This document shows positions 31,052-38,238 of a DNA stretch of 49,179 bases, piece after piece. The stretch lies in IMG/VR virus record IMGVR_UViG_3300018466_000003, positions 1-49,179 of that record. One strand, 5' to 3'. The notes below the pieces were generated by a model. It was not told the DNA's origin. It did no database searches and saw only the letters and a program-made list of their open reading frames with translations. Position numbers and translations under genes: made by a program. Origin of the DNA: a virus. How positions within the stretch are numbered: the stretch's first letter is position 1; each line of letters starts with the position of its first letter.

Positions 31052-31518
31052 TGACAGTGATTCCACAGGCAGAACTGGACCAGCGCACGGAGTTCCTCGC
31101 AGCGATGCCGAGACAGCTGCTCGGCTACGTCATGGTGGAAGTGCGTGCGTGGAAACTGTTGGACGGCAACCCGTTCGGCAGCTCGGCTGCTCTGGTGATC
31201 ACGCGCTACGACGATGCGCAGCGCGGCGCCGACGGTCCGTATCAGACGGTTGTCCTTACGCGTTACCAGAACCCCGACGGCGGTTGGGATCTCGGCGACA
31301 TCGAGCACGGACACAACACGCTCGACGCCGCGCGCTTCGTCGCACGGGAACGGGCCGAGGTCGAGCGGATGTACCTGCTGCTGTGTGAGTGGTACCGGCA
31401 CTGCGACAACTACGCCGACGGCGCCGTCGCGCACTCAATCCTCGGCAAGGTGCCGACGTGCAACCGGTGCGCTGCAAAGCACAGCATGACCCTCGTTCCG
31501 TTCGGGGCGCAGGTATGA
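31048..31518 (+). CDS. Hypothetical protein with CxxC
   Basis: Encodes 156 aa from GTG 31048, overlapping the previous stop (the second codon is ATG). It has a central helix (TLDAARFVARERAEVERMYLLLCEWYRHCDNYAD) and a C-terminal CNRCAAKHS. No domain identified. Confidence 0.55.
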   Translation: MMTVIPQAELDQRTEFLAAMPRQLLGYVMVEVRAWKLLDGNPFGSSAALVITRYDDAQRGADGPYQTVVLTRYQNPDGGWDLGDIEHGHNTLDAARFVARERAEVERMYLLLCEWYRHCDNYADGAVAHSILGKVPTCNRCAAKHSMTLVPFGAQV

Positions 31519-31772
31519 CCGGGCCTCAGTCTGACGACAACAACGTCTGGGCAGACCCGTACGGCGAGAAGCCCCGGCCGGTTGGCAGAGACGTCACCCT
31601 GTGGTTCGGTGCCTATGGCGCTGACGGGCGTGGCTTCGAGGTCCGGTACCGCAACGGCGCATTGCGCATCACCGGCAACGCCGTTGCCGGTGAACTGGTA
31701 GTAGTGCCAACGGGAAACGACCAGGTCGTAATCGACATCGTGGACAGATCACGCGGCAAGGAAACGTCATGA
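31515..31772 (+). CDS. Hypothetical beta-rich protein
   Basis: Encodes 85 aa from ATG 31515, overlapping the preceding stop. Contains RDVTLWFGAYGADGRGFEVRY then RNGALRITGNAVAGELVVVP, alternating strands of a small beta barrel. Function unknown. Confidence 0.55.
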   Translation: MTGPQSDDNNVWADPYGEKPRPVGRDVTLWFGAYGADGRGFEVRYRNGALRITGNAVAGELVVVPTGNDQVVIDIVDRSRGKETS

Positions 31773-32317
31773 ACAACACCGCCGGGTGGAGAGCCGAACA
31801 GCACGGCGACCACTACCTGATCAGCAACGGCCCGCGCTACCTGTTGGCGCAGCACGGCAACGACAACGGCACCCCGCACCAGTTCGACCCTGCGGACACC
31901 GGCGCGTGGCAATGGGCGTTGGCGCGGCTCAACGGGGAGAACGTCGACGTGTCCAGAGTGGACGGCGACGGGTACGTGTGGATCATCACCGCCCAGACCG
32001 GCGGACGTCACGCCGTGGACGACTACCTGATGTGCGTCGGCCGGATCGACGAGACCGAAGGCGGGTGGGAAGCGTTCGCGCCCAGCGGGACGTTGCTGCG
32101 CCACTGGCACGGGTGGAACTCCGACGACCAGACGCCCGGCTACCCCGACCAGGCCGACGCGGTGCGCGCGGTCGTGAAGTTCCACGACCTCACCGTGCAG
32201 TCCCGCGCAACGGCGCTCGCCACCGGCAGCGCCAGCGCCGTCACAGAAGAGGGACCGTGGCGCGTCAAGTGGGCGCGCACCACGGGCAGGGCCTACCTCG
32301 TAGCAGAAGGGAAGTAG
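31769..32317 (+). CDS. Hypothetical protein
   Basis: Encodes 182 aa from ATG 31769 (overlap ATGA). The N-terminal half has short strands and Trp (GTPHQFDPADTGAWQWALARLNGENVDVSRV); the C-terminal half includes YPDQADAVRAVVKFHDLTVQSRA. No recognised family. Confidence 0.55.
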   Translation: MNNTAGWRAEQHGDHYLISNGPRYLLAQHGNDNGTPHQFDPADTGAWQWALARLNGENVDVSRVDGDGYVWIITAQTGGRHAVDDYLMCVGRIDETEGGWEAFAPSGTLLRHWHGWNSDDQTPGYPDQADAVRAVVKFHDLTVQSRATALATGSASAVTEEGPWRVKWARTTGRAYLVAEGK

Positions 32318-32321
32318 AGCC

Positions 32322-32717
32322 ATGACGAACGAAGTCCCGGGGATCAACTCCGGGGAGCGCCTTGTTCGTAGCGACCTCATCCGCGCGGCCCTTGATGCGG
32401 CAGGGCTGGACAAGGTTCGGATCGTTCCTGACTACAGCCAACGGTGGGGCGGTTGGGAGCAGACCGGCCCGGCGTTCGCGGTGGGGGTTCACGAGTGGGA
32501 CATCGCAAGGTTCGTCTACCACCTTGCGATGACGTGCACGGAGCGCGGTCTTTCCAAGGAAGGCGCGCAGCTCGTGAAGGATGCGCGGACAACGGCGGAC
32601 CCCAAGGGTCGCCCGCTTGTGGTGTTCCTCGGTTGGCGCCTCGCGACGGCGGCGGGTGAGCCGTTGCACCGCGCGCCGGAGCGGGTCAGCCCGCGCGGGC
32701 AGTCCAACCGCCGGTAG
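32322..32717 (+). CDS. Hypothetical protein ending the operon
   Basis: Encodes 131 aa from ATG 32322. Contains SDLIRAALDAAGLDKVRIVPDY and VGVHEWDIARFVYHLAMTCTERG; soluble and mixed alpha/beta. Followed by a hairpin at 32739-32767, which marks the end of the rightward operon that began at 28838. Confidence 0.55.
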   Translation: MTNEVPGINSGERLVRSDLIRAALDAAGLDKVRIVPDYSQRWGGWEQTGPAFAVGVHEWDIARFVYHLAMTCTERGLSKEGAQLVKDARTTADPKGRPLVVFLGWRLATAAGEPLHRAPERVSPRGQSNRR

Positions 32718-32738
32718 GCGACTCAGCAACAAGACGAA

Positions 32739-32767
32739 GCCCCCGCCCGTGGTCACCGGGCGGGGGC
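32739..32767 (+). terminator. Hairpin at end of the 28.8-32.7 kb operon
   Basis: Eleven-bp GC stem (GCCCCCGCCCG / CGGGCGGGGGC), 7-nt loop; no T run. Likely the operon terminator. Confidence 0.6.
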
Positions 32768-32885
32768 ATCGTGCTGAGTGCGCGGGCTGCCCTGCGCGCA
32801 TTCGCGGGGCTTGCGCGCAGACCGCGCGCAACGTGCGCCCACTGGACGCTCAGCGCGCCCGTACCGTTCGAGAGTACCCAGGACC

Positions 32886-33044
32886 CTAGGCGGCGCGCTC
32901 TGACGTCTCAGCGTCCACCTCAGCTAGCGGCACGACGTCGGCGGTGCCCCGGCGCCGGTGCGCGTTCTCCGCGTTCCTCCGCGTCTGCGACGCGCTCAGC
33001 TTCGGCGGCTTCGGCCGCGAGGTCCGGCGGCCGGGCCGGTGCAC
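32886..33044 (-). CDS. Small basic protein in an alternative frame (tentative)
   Basis: A 52-codon frame from GTG 33044 to TAG 32886: RPKPPKLSASQTRRNAENAH then RRRGTADVVPLAEVDAETSERAA. It has very high third-position GC and a convincing C-terminus, but it overlaps the 3' end of the membrane gene at 32920-33273 in another frame. Either the two genes overlap or only one frame is used here. No clear ribosome site. Confidence 0.4.
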   Translation of the reverse strand: MHRPGRRTSRPKPPKLSASQTRRNAENAHRRRGTADVVPLAEVDAETSERAA

Positions 33045-33273
33045 CGGCGGCACGTGCCGCCTCGGCAGCGGCGCCCAACGTGTGCGCGGCTGTGCACAAC
33101 TCGTCGACCCGCGTCATGAGGCCGCCCTCGATCCCCTCGATTGAGCGACACACGTCCGAGCGAAGCCGGTCGATCCGGACGGCCAGCAGCGCACACACCC
33201 ACCCGACGGCCGCCAACATCACCAGCACCGCTAGCGGGTGGTCGTGTGGGCCGCGTGCCCGCGTCAGAGCCAT
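32920..33273 (-). CDS. Membrane-anchored coiled-coil protein downstream of repressor
   Basis: Encodes 117 aa from ATG 33273, with GGATGG upstream; a GTG at 33348 overlapping the repressor stop would add 25 residues. One transmembrane helix (PLAVLVMLAAVGWVCALLAV) is followed by a helical region (RIDRLRSDVCRSIEGIEGGLMTRVDEL) and an Ala/Glu/Arg-rich tail. Co-transcription with the repressor suggests expression in lysogens, for example in superinfection exclusion; that is inference. Confidence 0.5.
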   Translation of the reverse strand: MALTRARGPHDHPLAVLVMLAAVGWVCALLAVRIDRLRSDVCRSIEGIEGGLMTRVDELCTAAHTLGAAAEAARAAGAPARPPDLAAEAAEAERVADAEERGERAPAPGHRRRRAAS

Positions 33274-33344
33274 GATCAACCGCCATCCGTGATCTTGGTA
33301 CGTGTCTCGCGCCGTCCTACCGCGACCGGCCGAGACGCGCAACC

Positions 33345-33824
33345 TCACGCGCTGTCGTCATCCTGGCGCGGCGTCGGCGGCGGCAGCTGCCCGGTTGCGA
33401 TGCCGACCCACTCGACCAACGCCGCGAAACCCGGCACGGAGTCACGGAGCTTGCGCAGACCGGCGACCAGCTGCCGCGTGGTGACGTCGTCGAGCTTGCC
33501 CGCAGCTAGGTGCGCCGTCAGCAGCTCGACGGCCACGTCTGGCCGTCCCGCGTTCTCGAACTGCGTCGGCGTGATGCCCAGCGCACGCGCCAACTTGACC
33601 AGGGTCGCCGCTTTGGCCGCGTACGGGATGACCGCGCCGCTTGCGGCTCGGCTCTGACGCTCGCCGGTCTCGATCAGGTACAGCACGGAGTCGCTGAGAC
33701 CGGTCAGCTTCGTCACGTCGGGGCGCGACAGCCCTAGCTCGTCGCGCGTCTTGCGGATCAGGTCGCCGACGATCTTCGTCCGCAGGAAGTTCGCGGTCGG
33801 CTCATCCGGGGCGGCGCTGCTCAT
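33345..33824 (-). CDS. XRE-family repressor, immunity repressor candidate
   Basis: Encodes 159 aa from ATG 33824, with TAAGGTG upstream. Residues ~15-75 are a Cro/C1-type HTH: LIRKTRDELGLSRPDVTKLTGLSDSVLYLIETGERQSR, then AATLVKLARALGITPTQFE. The C-terminal half is helical without a protease dyad (LAAGKLDDVTTRQLVAGLRKLRDSVPGFAALVEWVG). It is divergent from the Cro-like gene at 33944 across 119 bp containing dyads, the classic lysis-lysogeny switch, and next to the early operon. That makes it the best immunity-repressor candidate among several regulators. Confidence 0.75.
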   Translation of the reverse strand: MSSAAPDEPTANFLRTKIVGDLIRKTRDELGLSRPDVTKLTGLSDSVLYLIETGERQSRAASGAVIPYAAKAATLVKLARALGITPTQFENAGRPDVAVELLTAHLAAGKLDDVTTRQLVAGLRKLRDSVPGFAALVEWVGIATGQLPPPTPRQDDDSA

Positions 33825-33837
33825 GCGGCGGCACCTT

Positions 33838-33943
33838 AGCGGGGGGGCCGCCACACCGCATTGGCACCCCCAACGGGGGAACCTGTGGACAAATCCCTTA
33901 CTTCTGCTGTCCAAAGTAAGTGACCCGGTCCTAATGTCACTTC
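33838..33943. promoter_or_regulatory. Operator region between repressor and Cro-like genes
   Basis: Contains AGCGGGGGGGCCGC (33838-33851, also at 21652-21665), an inverted pair CTTACTT/AAGTAAG and TGGACA/TGTCCA around 33885-33920, and TGTCCAAA followed by GTAAGTGACCCGGT (33908-33929), shared with 21533-21555. A possible -10 box TAATGT at 33932-33937 lies 7 nt from the Cro-like ATG, suggesting a leaderless or near-leaderless transcript. Confidence 0.6.
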
Positions 33944-34198
33944 ATGCCACAGAGGACGCGGGAACCTCGGGCAAGCCTCAACCACTCACCACAAGCGCTG
34001 CGGTGGATGCGCGACGCCAAGGGACTCCGTCAACGCGAACTCGCAGCAGCCGTAGGGATTTCCCGGTCATACCTGAGTGAACTTGAGTGCGGCACCCGAT
34101 CGGCACCGCCACACCTGATCAACAAACTCGCCGCCTACTTGCGTTGCGCGGCAACGATGCTGGAGCACCGGCACCCCGAACAGGACGCCGCCGCATGA
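33944..34198 (+). CDS. Cro-like XRE regulator
   Basis: Encodes 84 aa from ATG 33944. It is almost entirely an HTH: ALRWMRDAKGLRQRELAAAVGISRSYLSELECGTRSAPPHLINKLAAYLRC. Divergent from the repressor and first gene of the early operon, it corresponds to Cro in lambda-like switches. No upstream ribosome site is seen, in keeping with a very short leader. It overlaps the next gene (ATGA). Confidence 0.75.
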   Translation: MPQRTREPRASLNHSPQALRWMRDAKGLRQRELAAAVGISRSYLSELECGTRSAPPHLINKLAAYLRCAATMLEHRHPEQDAAA

Positions 34199-34422
34199 CC
34201 ACCCCCCAACAGTCCCGTGTGGACACCACACCCGAGTCGCTCGACGACTACGTGCAACGCCTCATCGCAGGGTTCCCGCCGCTCACCGAACACCAGCGGA
34301 CACGCATCGCCGAACTACTACGTCCAGTCCGCAACCACCCACCCGCACGGAAGACCAGTGATGGCACCGAAAACGACCGAACTCAACCCGTTGCAACGCC
34401 GCCACGAGGCGGCGATCGCTGA
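34195..34422 (+). CDS. Small early protein
   Basis: Encodes 75 aa from ATG 34195: LDDYVQRLIAGFPPLTEHQR then TRIAELLRPVRNHPPARK, a short helical stretch seen in many actinophage early proteins, followed by a disordered tail. Overlaps both neighbours. Function unknown. Confidence 0.55.
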   Translation: MTTPQQSRVDTTPESLDDYVQRLIAGFPPLTEHQRTRIAELLRPVRNHPPARKTSDGTENDRTQPVATPPRGGDR

Positions 34423-34672
34423 ACTCAAACGCGTCAGCGACACCTGCAACGACGCACCACACGGAACCTGGTTGCGGCGCATGGCATACGCCCGACGCGT
34501 CCTCGCGATCATCTACCGCGAAGCGTCCGACCGGCACCGCAGCGACACGATCGAATGGCACGGGCTACGCGAAGTCTCGCTACTGCTGGAGAACTACGCC
34601 GCCACCAACCTCACCGCCGCGTACCTGCACGACCTGGATACCGAGCGGTCCACACAGGAGAGTGATGCATGA
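34361..34672 (+). CDS. Helical early protein
   Basis: Encodes 103 aa from ATG 34361, overlapping the previous gene by ~60 bases. Helical (LQRRHEAAIAELKRVSDTC; LRRMAYARRVLAIIYREASDRHRSDTIEWHGLREVSLLLENYAA). No motif recognised. Confidence 0.55.
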   Translation: MAPKTTELNPLQRRHEAAIAELKRVSDTCNDAPHGTWLRRMAYARRVLAIIYREASDRHRSDTIEWHGLREVSLLLENYAATNLTAAYLHDLDTERSTQESDA

Positions 34673-35223
34673 CCGGCACCGGCTACACGCCAGACGCTGA
34701 CCCGCTGGTGGAGATCGAGCGGCTCAAGCTCGCTGTGCGCGTCGAACGGGAACGCCGTGTCATGGCGGCCCTGTGGGGATCGCTCGACGACGAATGCCCT
34801 AGCGCGTTCAGCCTCTACCGCCGCACCGAAGACACCCCGGACGGCGAACGAGGCGGCGTACTCGCTTACGGCGTCCAGTGGGCAGACGCAACCGTCACCG
34901 TGCGGTGGACGCACACCACCAACCGCTCCGGCGTACCGACCGACACGTACACCATGCGCACCTTCGACAGCCTCACCGATCTACAAGACCGGCTAGCTGA
35001 CGGCGTCACTCTCGTGTGGCTGTCCGAAGACATCGACGACCTACGCAAAGCGATCACCGCCGGTGTCGAACACGACATGCGTCAGCGTGCCCGCACCGAC
35101 ACCGTGAGGGACGCCGTCGCGCGTGCACTGCTCTACGCGGAACCCGTCACGCTCACCTGGCCGCAGTGCCTCAACCTCGCCAACGTCACGCTGATCACCT
35201 TGTTTGACAAGGGCGAATCGTGA
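34669..35223 (+). CDS. Hypothetical early protein
   Basis: Encodes 184 aa from ATG 34669 (overlap ATGA). A helical N-terminus (LVEIERLKLAVRVERERRVMAAL), a beta-rich core (YGVQWADATVTVRWTHTTNRSGVPTDTYTMRTF) and a helical end. No family recognised. Confidence 0.55.
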   Translation: MTGTGYTPDADPLVEIERLKLAVRVERERRVMAALWGSLDDECPSAFSLYRRTEDTPDGERGGVLAYGVQWADATVTVRWTHTTNRSGVPTDTYTMRTFDSLTDLQDRLADGVTLVWLSEDIDDLRKAITAGVEHDMRQRARTDTVRDAVARALLYAEPVTLTWPQCLNLANVTLITLFDKGES

Positions 35224-35444
35224 TCGCCATGAACATCACGGTGCTGACGCTGTTCGCGCTGTCCGTGATCGGCATCGCCGCCGTGGTGCTAGCCGACCAG
35301 CCCGACGAGACCGGCGGCGACGAAGACGGCCACGACGAAACCGAACGGGACGCCGCGTGGATCGCTGAACTCCGCGCACTCAACGACGCAATGCCGTACG
35401 TACGCAAACACCGTGCCCGGCAACGAAAGGCAGACGTGCGATGA
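35220..35444 (+). CDS. Small membrane protein
   Basis: Encodes 74 aa from GTG 35220 (overlap GTGA). One N-terminal helix (ITVLTLFALSVIGIAAVVL) followed by an acidic stretch (DETGGDEDGHDETERD) and a basic tail. Function unknown. Confidence 0.55.
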   Translation: MIAMNITVLTLFALSVIGIAAVVLADQPDETGGDEDGHDETERDAAWIAELRALNDAMPYVRKHRARQRKADVR

Positions 35445-35794
35445 ACATCAAGCTAGGGCCGCTGCCCAAAGGTGACGCGAACGGTGTCGGTGTCATCACC
35501 CAAGCCCTGATCGAACAGCCGCACCGCTATCACGTGCTGCTGTGCATTGTGGACTGTTCCAAAGTCACCACTGATCTTGACAGCGGCGAAAGCGTTCCGC
35601 TGGCACGCATCCGCCGGGCCGAGGTTGTGACCCCCGACGATCTCAAGACGGCCGAGAAGTTGATCCGCCGATCGCTGGAACGCCGCAGCGGCACGACCGT
35701 GTTGCCGCTGGAGATCGAAGACGAGATCAGCAGCGCGTTCGCGAACGTGGACCCGCACACCGGCGAACCGTACGGAAAGGACACGGACCAGTGA
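35441..35794 (+). CDS. Hypothetical early protein
   Basis: Encodes 117 aa from ATG 35441. A beta-rich N-terminal half (HRYHVLLCIVDCSKVTTDLDSGESVPLARIRRAEVV) and a helix (TAEKLIRRSLERRSG). The pattern of a small barrel binding a strand, followed by DPHTGEPYG, is frequent in actinophage early operons. Role unknown. Confidence 0.55.
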   Translation: MNIKLGPLPKGDANGVGVITQALIEQPHRYHVLLCIVDCSKVTTDLDSGESVPLARIRRAEVVTPDDLKTAEKLIRRSLERRSGTTVLPLEIEDEISSAFANVDPHTGEPYGKDTDQ

Positions 35795-36141
35795 TCGAGT
35801 TCAGCCCGGTGGTGGGGCCGCCGCGCCCGGACCAGTACCGGCCGGTGTGCGGCTTCGCAATAGACCCACAGTCACCGGCGTGTGACGCGCCCGCCGTCGC
35901 TCACCTCGTTGTGTGCCGTGACACCGGCATAGCACCACGACCAGCAGATCTCGCGAAGCTCTCCGCGTGTGCAACCCACGCGCCGATCGCCCGGCTCGCC
36001 GGAAACCTCGTGATGGAACACGCACATCGGGGCGTCTGTGACCTGCCCGGCACCCAATGGGATTTCCAGCGGAACCGTTGCGTACTAGACGATTCCGGCC
36101 GGTCCCGCGCAGACCAGGCGGCGATGGCGGTGCCAGCGTGA
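35791..36141 (+). CDS. Cys-containing early protein
   Basis: Encodes 116 aa from GTG 35791. Cys residues at spaced positions (PVCGFAIDPQSPACDAPAV; LVVCRDTG; LSACATHAP; GVCDLPG) suggest a zinc-stabilised protein. It immediately precedes the exonuclease and overlaps it (GTGA). Function unknown. Confidence 0.55.
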   Translation: MIEFSPVVGPPRPDQYRPVCGFAIDPQSPACDAPAVAHLVVCRDTGIAPRPADLAKLSACATHAPIARLAGNLVMEHAHRGVCDLPGTQWDFQRNRCVLDDSGRSRADQAAMAVPA

Positions 36142-37046
36142 ACCGGCTCAGCAAGTGCGCCGACCTCATCGGCACCCACGCGTCGAACTCCTCCGCGTGG
36201 CACGACCTCCGCGCCACCGGCATCGGCGGAAGCGACATCGCCGCCATCCTCGGGTTGTCCCCGTGGCAAAGCCAGTTTTCGTTGTGGCACCGCAAGAACG
36301 GCATGGTGACCAGCGCACCAGCCAAGCCTGAAATGCTGTGGGGCCACTACCACGAAGACACCATCGCCCGCTGGTACCGCGACACCCACCCAGACGTACG
36401 CGTGTCCCGAACCGGCACCTGGCGCAACCGCCACAGGCCATGGCAACTGGCCAATCCGGACCGGCTGCTCACCGGCAAACACATCCTGGAAATCAAAACC
36501 GACCGGTCCGGCGACGGATGGGGACAACCCGGAACCGACGAGATCCCCGTGCACTACCGCGCACAAGTGCTGTGGTACCTGGACTGCCTCGGCTGGGACA
36601 CGGCTCGCGTCGCCGTCCTCATCGGACTGTCCGACGCCCGCGTGTACACCATCCCGTGGACCGAAGCCGAAACCACGATCATGCGTGACGCGGCAGAAAA
36701 GTTCTGGCGCTCACTCGAAACCGGGACGCCGCCGCCGCTTGACGGCAGCGACTCCACCTACCGCGCCATGCGAGAGCTGCACCCGCACATCGCCGACGCC
36801 GAGATCGAGATACCGGCGGTGCTGCGCGACTACTACCGGGCCGCGCTGGCATCTGAGAAGGACGCTGCTGAGACGAAACAGCTAGCGGCAGCGGAACTAC
36901 TGGACTACATGGGAACCGCCCGCAGGGCCGTGTGTGAAGGCGAAAGCGTGGCCGTCCGCGTGGCAGGACCACGCGGCGGGACGCCGTCGCTACGGCCGTC
37001 GCCCGTCAAACGCGACGGTGGACAGAAGATCGGGGAAGCAGCGTGA
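36138..37046 (+). CDS. YqaJ-like viral recombinase (alkaline exonuclease)
   Basis: Encodes 302 aa from GTG 36138, overlapping the previous stop. Matches YqaJ/lambda-exonuclease nucleases: WHDLRATGIGGSDIAAILGLSPW near residue 22, GHYHEDTIARWY, and the PD-(D/E)XK core NPDRLLTG...ILEIKTDRSGDGW with the E-I-K catalytic pair. It makes 3' single strands from DNA ends. Immediately followed by RecT, the standard two-component recombination system of phages. Confidence 0.88.
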   Translation: MNRLSKCADLIGTHASNSSAWHDLRATGIGGSDIAAILGLSPWQSQFSLWHRKNGMVTSAPAKPEMLWGHYHEDTIARWYRDTHPDVRVSRTGTWRNRHRPWQLANPDRLLTGKHILEIKTDRSGDGWGQPGTDEIPVHYRAQVLWYLDCLGWDTARVAVLIGLSDARVYTIPWTEAETTIMRDAAEKFWRSLETGTPPPLDGSDSTYRAMRELHPHIADAEIEIPAVLRDYYRAALASEKDAAETKQLAAAELLDYMGTARRAVCEGESVAVRVAGPRGGTPSLRPSPVKRDGGQKIGEAA

Positions 37047-37858
37047 CCACCCAGAGCATTGAAAAGGCGTTGGCAGACAAGAAAGCCCTCGCCGTCATCA
37101 GCCAATACCGGGGCGACTTCGCGGCCGTGCTGCCCACACACATGACGGCGCGCGTCGACCAGTGGCTACGGCTCACCCAAGGGGCGCTCCGCCGCAGCGA
37201 CGCACTCCAGGCTGTGCTGAAGAACAATCCGGGGAGCGTGCTCGCCGCGCTGCTGGACTGCGCGCGGCTGGGACTGGAGATCGGCGACACCTACCACCTG
37301 GTGCCGATGGGCGGCGCCGTCGTCGGCATGCCCGACTACACCGGCCTTATTGAGTTGATCTACCGCGCCGACGGGGTCCAGACGGTGCAGTGCGGCATCG
37401 TCTACGAACGCGACCTCGAACACCACATCTGTGAGTCCGGCGCACGCATGCCCCGGTTCAAGTTCATCAAGTCCGAAATGGACCGGCCCTATCACGCGCC
37501 CGATTGGTTCAGCGACCGAGGCCAGATGATCGGCGCCTACGCCTACGCCGAAATGCGCGGCGGCGGCGTCTCACACGTGGTGCTACGCAACAAAGCTGAG
37601 ATCGAGAAGGTACGCGCCGTCTCGAAAACCGCGAACCACGCGGACAGTCCGTGGAACAAGTGGCCAGACCGCATGTGGTTGAAGACCGTCATCCGCGAAC
37701 TCGCAAAGTTCGTGCCCACGTCTGCGGAAGACCGGCGCGGCCTCACCATCGCAGACCTAGGCGACCCGCCGCCGCCGGTGCGACTCGACGACGGCGACTT
37801 CGTCGACGGGGAGATCATCGACGAACGCGCCGAACCGCCCAGCACCAGCAAGAACTAG
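37043..37858 (+). CDS. recT: RecT-family single-strand annealing protein
   Basis: Encodes 271 aa from GTG 37043, overlapping the exonuclease stop. Typical RecT features: SVLAALLDCARLGLEIGDTYHLVPMGG, MPDYTGLIELIYRADGVQTVQCGIVYE, GAYAYAEMRGGG and SPWNKWPDRMWLKTVIRELAKFVP. It anneals the strands produced by the exonuclease, for recombination and possibly genome circularisation or repair. The C-terminus is acidic and disordered. Confidence 0.92.
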   Translation: MTTQSIEKALADKKALAVISQYRGDFAAVLPTHMTARVDQWLRLTQGALRRSDALQAVLKNNPGSVLAALLDCARLGLEIGDTYHLVPMGGAVVGMPDYTGLIELIYRADGVQTVQCGIVYERDLEHHICESGARMPRFKFIKSEMDRPYHAPDWFSDRGQMIGAYAYAEMRGGGVSHVVLRNKAEIEKVRAVSKTANHADSPWNKWPDRMWLKTVIRELAKFVPTSAEDRRGLTIADLGDPPPPVRLDDGDFVDGEIIDERAEPPSTSKN

Positions 37859-37997
37859 ACCCCTTACGCAGCACCACAACCACCAGCCCGGTGCCTGCCG
37901 TGGCGTTCCCTCCGAGCGCACGCCGAACGATCCTCCGTACGTCCGGCTAGCTGCGCCGAGGACCCGCAGAACGCCCACCCCTAGGCAGGCACCACCA

Positions 37998-38033
37998 GGC
38001 GGGGCGGCGATGCCCCCTCACCGCCGCCCCGCC
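37998..38033 (+). terminator. Hairpin between RecT and replication genes
   Basis: Twelve-bp stem (GGCGGGGCGGCG / CGCCGCCCCGCC), 12-nt loop, within a 211-bp gap. A second, distant pair GGTGCCTGCC/GGCAGGCACC frames the gap at about 37.89 and 37.99 kb. It may attenuate transcription before the replication genes. Confidence 0.5.
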
Positions 38034-38069
38034 GCTCCCGCTTTCCCTTGCACCACAGGGAGACCCAAC

Positions 38070-38234
38070 GTGGACACACCCACATCGGACGACGCACCCC
38101 TACCCAGCCGCGCCGACCTGTGGCGGCGCCTCCAACTCGCCCGCGCATGCCTCCAACACGGACGCACAGACCCGTTGCTACTGCTGGCAATCCTCGACGG
38201 CGCCACCATCAACGAACTCATGGAACGGGAGTAA
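38070..38234 (+). CDS. Small hypothetical protein
   Basis: Encodes 54 aa from GTG 38070, with GGGAGA upstream: SRADLWRRLQLARACLQHGR then TDPLLLLAILDGATINELMERE. A short helical protein just before the replication initiator. Function unknown. Confidence 0.5.
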   Translation: MDTPTSDDAPLPSRADLWRRLQLARACLQHGRTDPLLLLAILDGATINELMERE

Positions 38235-38238
38235 CGGC

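Noticed and set aside
34051-34063. 13-base match to 21502-21514 as a second operator
   Set aside because: It lies in the conserved HTH coding region of the Cro-like gene, and matches of this length are expected by chance in 49 kb.
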